A stretch of DNA of 64,000 bases. Source: CAVRTJ01 sp964507185 (GTDB taxonomy: Bacteria > Acidobacteriota > UBA4820 > DSQY01). This document shows, in pieces, positions 61,050 through 64,000 of this stretch (position 1 is its first letter; the number at the start of each line of letters is the position of its first letter). The stretch covers positions 1-64,000 of the forward strand of contig CAZDOY010000012.1 of the NCBI GenBank assembly GCA_964507185.1, written 5' to 3'. Position numbers and translations under genes: made by a program. The notes beneath the pieces were generated by a model, which saw nothing but the letters and a program-made list of their open reading frames with translations, did not search any database and was not told the DNA's origin.

Positions 61050-63095
61050 TCAGTGGCTCGCCTGAATCCGGCCCGCCTCGAGATTCGTAAACAGACTGGC
61101 CGTGTCGATGACGAGGATGACCTGGTTCTCACCTATTTCCGTGGCGCCTGCTACGCCCGCCAGATGGCCGAAGGTCTGTCCGAGCGGGTGGACAACCGTC
61201 TCCTGCTCGCCGATAAGGTCGTCCACGACGATGCCCGCCGCTTTCTCTCCCCTGCGGGCCACGACGACGTATATGCGTTCGCGCTTGCCCTTCCTGTCCT
61301 TGGTAAGGCCGAAGCGCTCGTCCAATCTGAGCAGGGGCAGGGTCATGCCCCTGAGGTTGAAAACCTCCCTCTGGTCCACGAGTTGGATGTCCGAAAGCGT
61401 GGTTCGGAACGTCTCCATGACGGAGGAGATGGGTATAGCGAAAATCTGGTCGCCGCATTCCACGATCAGGGATTGGATGATGGCGAGGGTGATGGGAACC
61501 GTGATCTGGAATGTGGTGCCCTTGCCGGGCTCGGACCACACGGAAATGTTGCCCTTCATCTGCTGGATTGCGGTTATAACGGCGTCCAGTCCTACGCCCC
61601 GGCCGGATACCTCGGTGACCTTTTCCGCCGAGGTAAAGCCCGGCTGGAAGATGATGTCGAGGATGTCCTCCCTGGTCAGCGTGGCGTCCTTCTTGACGAG
61701 TCCCTGCCGGACGGCTGCCTGCCGGATCTTGTCTTCCTGAAGCCCGCGGCCATCGTCCGTGACGTCGATGACGATCGAGTTCCCTTTTTGGTAGGCAGTG
61801 ATGACCAGGAGCCCTTCCTCGGGTTTCTCCGCAGAGAGGCGTTCGCCCGGGGGTTCCAGCCCGTGGTCGATGGAGTTTCTGATGATGTGGATGAGGGGCG
61901 TGACCAGTTCGTCCATCATCATTTTGTCCAATTCCGTCTCACCGCCGTAGAGCTGCACCGAGACCTTCTTGTCCGCGTTCCTCGCCAGGCGCCGTGCCGT
62001 TCGGTTGAGGCGGGCGAAGATCTGCGAAATGGGGACGAGACGGATATCGATAATGGACCGCTGGAGATCCCCGAGTTTCCTGGTCATGAGCCGGACCTGC
62101 TTGGTCATGTCCGCGCCGAGTTCCCGGTGCTCTTCAATGGCCTGTACACGGCCGGCGAGCTGTTCGAAAGCGGCCTTTACGAGGTTGAGTTCGCCCACGA
62201 TGCCCATGACCGCATCCAGCTTTTCGATGTCGACCCTTACGGTATTGGAAATGCCCCTGAAGTCTTCGAAGTCCGGTTCCGGGGTATCCGGCTCCTGGGG
62301 TTCGGCCGTCTCCGGTTCGGCCGTTTGCGAAGGCGCGGTCTTCTCGGCTTTCGGCGGAAGGAGGTCCGTCACCGTCCCGGATGCGTCCACGACCTGGGCT
62401 TCGACCTGCTCCATGCTGAGGGTGGTTCCAAAAAGCAGCCGAAAATGGATGCCGTCGGCCTGGGCTGCATCCATCACGGGCAGGGTTGAGATGACTTCAC
62501 CCATGTCGGAAAGTCTCTCGGTCAACGCCCTGAGGCGCGTATCGAAATCCGAGAAATCGAAGCCGACTTGGACCGAGTAGATGCGGTTGTCCTCGGCGAG
62601 ATTCTCCCGGAGGCGGTGTTCCTCGTATTCTGTGAGCGATTTGAGCGTGGATTCGTCCAGCATCAACCCGCCGAATGCCACCCCCGCCGGTTCTGGAGCC
62701 GGGGCCGCACCGCCTGAAATGCGCGCAAGCAGCGGGACGATGTCCGTCTCCTCCCCGCCTCCTTGCGCCTCGGCAACGAGATTTCTCAGGGCCGATCGGC
62801 TCTCCCCCAGCAGGGAAAAGAGAGCAGGGGAGGCCTTGGATTTGCCCAGACGTATCCTGTCGAGGAGGCTTTCGAGATCGTGGCTGAGGGTCGTGATGCG
62901 TTCGAGGTTGAACATGGACGCGAGACCTTTGAGCGAGTGCATCTCGCGGAAAATCTTGTTTATCCGGTCCGGCTTGACCTTTCCCCGGGCCTCGAACTGT
63001 TCCTGTGCGGCCTCCAGATCCTCGGCGAGGTTCTCCAGGATGTCCTCGGCCTCGACGACGAAGTCTTTCAGTGCCTTGTCGCGGCTCTTGTCCAT
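61050..63095 (-). CDS. cheA: chemotaxis-type histidine kinase CheA
   Basis: A 681-residue kinase. The Hpt domain carries the phospho-His at residue 53 (EMHSLKG). After a Pro/Glu-rich linker come the dimerisation helices (KLDAVMGIVGEL), the ATPase (HIIRNSIDHGLEP, DDGRGLQ, GRGVGLDAV) and a CheW-like domain at the end. It phosphorylates CheY, encoded 14 bp upstream. No CheW, receptor or methyl enzymes are in view, so it may drive pili or another output. Confidence 0.94.
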   Translation of the reverse strand: MDKSRDKALKDFVVEAEDILENLAEDLEAAQEQFEARGKVKPDRINKIFREMHSLKGLASMFNLERITTLSHDLESLLDRIRLGKSKASPALFSLLGESRSALRNLVAEAQGGGEETDIVPLLARISGGAAPAPEPAGVAFGGLMLDESTLKSLTEYEEHRLRENLAEDNRIYSVQVGFDFSDFDTRLRALTERLSDMGEVISTLPVMDAAQADGIHFRLLFGTTLSMEQVEAQVVDASGTVTDLLPPKAEKTAPSQTAEPETAEPQEPDTPEPDFEDFRGISNTVRVDIEKLDAVMGIVGELNLVKAAFEQLAGRVQAIEEHRELGADMTKQVRLMTRKLGDLQRSIIDIRLVPISQIFARLNRTARRLARNADKKVSVQLYGGETELDKMMMDELVTPLIHIIRNSIDHGLEPPGERLSAEKPEEGLLVITAYQKGNSIVIDVTDDGRGLQEDKIRQAAVRQGLVKKDATLTREDILDIIFQPGFTSAEKVTEVSGRGVGLDAVITAIQQMKGNISVWSEPGKGTTFQITVPITLAIIQSLIVECGDQIFAIPISSVMETFRTTLSDIQLVDQREVFNLRGMTLPLLRLDERFGLTKDRKGKRERIYVVVARRGEKAAGIVVDDLIGEQETVVHPLGQTFGHLAGVAGATEIGENQVILVIDTASLFTNLEAGRIQASH

Positions 63096-63109
63096 AAAAG
63101 GAAGCCTCG

Positions 63110-63478
63110 TCAGGGGAGATGCTGCTGAACCAGGTTGACCAGCTCTCCCTCGGTAAAGGGTTTGGTCAGGTACCCGTTGGCCCCTATGGCAAGGCCGCGG
63201 CGCCGGTCTTCCTCGCCCGCTTCGGTGGAGATGATCAGGATCGGCACGTCCTTGTAAATGGGATGTTGTCTCAGGAAGGCGATCAACTCGAGGCCGTTGA
63301 TGTCCGGCATGTTGATGTCCGTCAGGATCATCTTGAAATCGTACTCGGCGATGAGCTTCAACGCCGCGAAGCCGTTATCGGCCTCGTATACGTCCACGTT
63401 GAGGTGCTGGTCAAGAGCCGTGGTGATGAGACTACGCATCGCGTTGTTGTCTTCGACCACCAGGACCTTGATTCTCAT
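63110..63478 (-). CDS. cheY: CheY-like response regulator
   Basis: A 122-residue single receiver domain. VVEDNN carries the acid pair, ILTDINMPD the phospho-Asp, the Ser/Thr switch is in IIST, and LTKPFTEGEL holds the invariant Lys. It is transcribed ahead of cheA from the promoter at 63498-63527. The start with GGGGAGG upstream (63478) is chosen; the ATG at 63490 would be almost at the transcription start. Confidence 0.92.
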   Translation of the reverse strand: MRIKVLVVEDNNAMRSLITTALDQHLNVDVYEADNGFAALKLIAEYDFKMILTDINMPDINGLELIAFLRQHPIYKDVPILIISTEAGEEDRRRGLAIGANGYLTKPFTEGELVNLVQQHLP

Positions 63479-63497
63479 CAGCCTCCCCACCCTTTCA

Positions 63498-63527
63498 ATT
63501 ATGTGGGGCCGGGCGCAAGCCTGTCAA
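63498..63527 (-). promoter_or_regulatory. sigma70-type promoter of cheY-cheA
   Basis: Minus-strand TTGACA (63522-63527) and CATAAT (63498-63503) are 18 bp apart. The start is expected near 63491, giving a very short leader that still contains the ribosome site of the chosen ATG. Confidence 0.7.
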
Positions 63528-63609
63528 TGGCTTCAGGTCGGCGCCCCGGGCGGCGCCCTTCCTCGGCAGAACTGAAAAAAGAACCCCGTGCACAGCGCGG
63601 CGGGCGACG

Positions 63610-64000
63610 TCAGTGCCCTGCGAATTCCGCCACGATACGTTTCGGGATCAGGCCCTTTTCGAAGGCTTCGCCGAGGAGCCTGTCGACGGCCTCCCGTCCT
63701 CTTTCGCCGTAACCGCGCGTCCAATCGTTCACGTACATGCCGACGAAGGTATCGGCGTCTTCGGCCGACAGTCCCCGCCCGAAGGCCAGGGCATAGGCCA
63801 GAGCCTCCTTGCGGTGGGCCAGCGAGTACTCGATGCTTTCCAGAAGCTTCCGGCTCGTCTTCGCTATGAGCTCCGGGCCGAGGTCCTTGCGGATGGCGTT
63901 CCCGCCGAGTGGAAGCGGGAGGCCGGTCCTGTCCTTCCACCAGACGCCGAGGTCGACGACGAGGTTAAGGCCTTCGCGGTCGAACGTCAGCTGGCCTTCG
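63610..64000 (-). CDS. mqnD: 1,4-dihydroxy-6-naphthoate synthase, 3' part
   Basis: The last 130 residues of a protein whose 5' part lies beyond the window. LVVDLGVWWKDRTGLPLPLGG, LAYALAFGRGLS and FVGMYVNDWTRGYGERG match the periplasmic-binding-protein-like enzyme MqnD of the futalosine route, which forms 1,4-dihydroxy-6-naphthoate for menaquinone. The stop is TGA at 63610-63612. It indicates that the organism makes menaquinone without the classical Men pathway. Confidence 0.88.
   Translation of the reverse strand, partial: EGQLTFDREGLNLVVDLGVWWKDRTGLPLPLGGNAIRKDLGPELIAKTSRKLLESIEYSLAHRKEALAYALAFGRGLSAEDADTFVGMYVNDWTRGYGERGREAVDRLLGEAFEKGLIPKRIVAEFAGH

Overview
The window is a high-GC, gene-dense stretch from a Gram-negative bacterium. 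It carries a TolC-type outer-membrane channel, exported beta-barrel and FKBP proteins, a type IV/type II pseudopilin and Tat export. The end of mqnD points to futalosine-pathway menaquinone. A eukaryotic-type citrate synthase, an M32 carboxypeptidase, a molybdenum hydroxylase cassette and arsenic genes fit Acidobacteriota or the former deltaproteobacteria; this placement is inference. Three runs of exactly 100 N (6551-6650, 13728-13827, 18155-18254) mark scaffold joins, so this is a draft assembly, possibly metagenomic. Each gap falls inside a gene.

Layout. 1-5 kb: M32 carboxypeptidase, aspartate ammonia-lyase, a lone pseudopilin and a membrane metallophosphoesterase. 5-13 kb: a saccharopine-dehydrogenase-like enzyme, a gapped GST and a D-threonine-aldolase-like PLP enzyme. 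A molybdenum hydroxylase cassette follows (2Fe-2S subunit, Tat-exported Mo subunit, XdhC-type factor, MocA). 12.7-18.8 kb, mostly minus strand: an unknown protein with a gapped antiporter, a phospholipase D protein, an MBL hydrolase, a receiver-like protein with an SDR, and a gapped Ca/Na exchanger. 18.9-23.6 kb: a TetR-controlled tripartite drug pump (tetR-tolC-emrA-emrB) with two inverted-repeat operators in its promoter region. 23.8-35.8 kb: DUF4139 protein, citrate synthase, a Gly-Ser-linker exported protein, endonuclease III, a hydrolase-TPR protein, a PLP beta-synthase plus cystathionine gamma-lyase pair, a quinone-reductase-like enzyme and a beta-barrel. 36-44.5 kb: YitT protein, TorD chaperone, a small thioredoxin, a CDF metal exporter, FKBP, and a four-gene MacAB-like exporter whose first gene seems leaderless.

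45.4-51.1 kb is a metal(loid) island of two tandem minus-strand arsR-headed units. One is canonical: arsR-acr3-arsC-arsM, for arsenate reduction, arsenite export and methylation. The other is unusual: arsR, a repeat-filled gap, a small CxxC thioredoxin, an exported FmdE-like protein and a COG0701 permease. 51.3-60 kb: cobalamin adenosyltransferase, a His-rich NiCoT-like transporter, a site-2 protease with CBS domains, an acyltransferase, an HD-GYP and a GGDEF protein, SEC-C and TMEM14-like small proteins, and RNase III. 60-64 kb: an ExeA-like ATPase, cheA and cheY, and the 3' end of mqnD.

The most unexpected signal is a mosaic intergenic repeat family. Four intergenic stretches (about 23.63-23.85, 29.29-29.47, 45.21-45.39 and 47.5-47.8 kb) share interchangeable modules, in both orientations, around a palindromic CCTTCGAAGG core. 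Copy D supplies the last codons of one arsR and separates it from its presumed operon. A 630-bp non-coding block at 44.6-45.2 kb with imperfect inverted ends lies beside copy C. No rRNA, tRNA, CRISPR array or transposase gene was seen.
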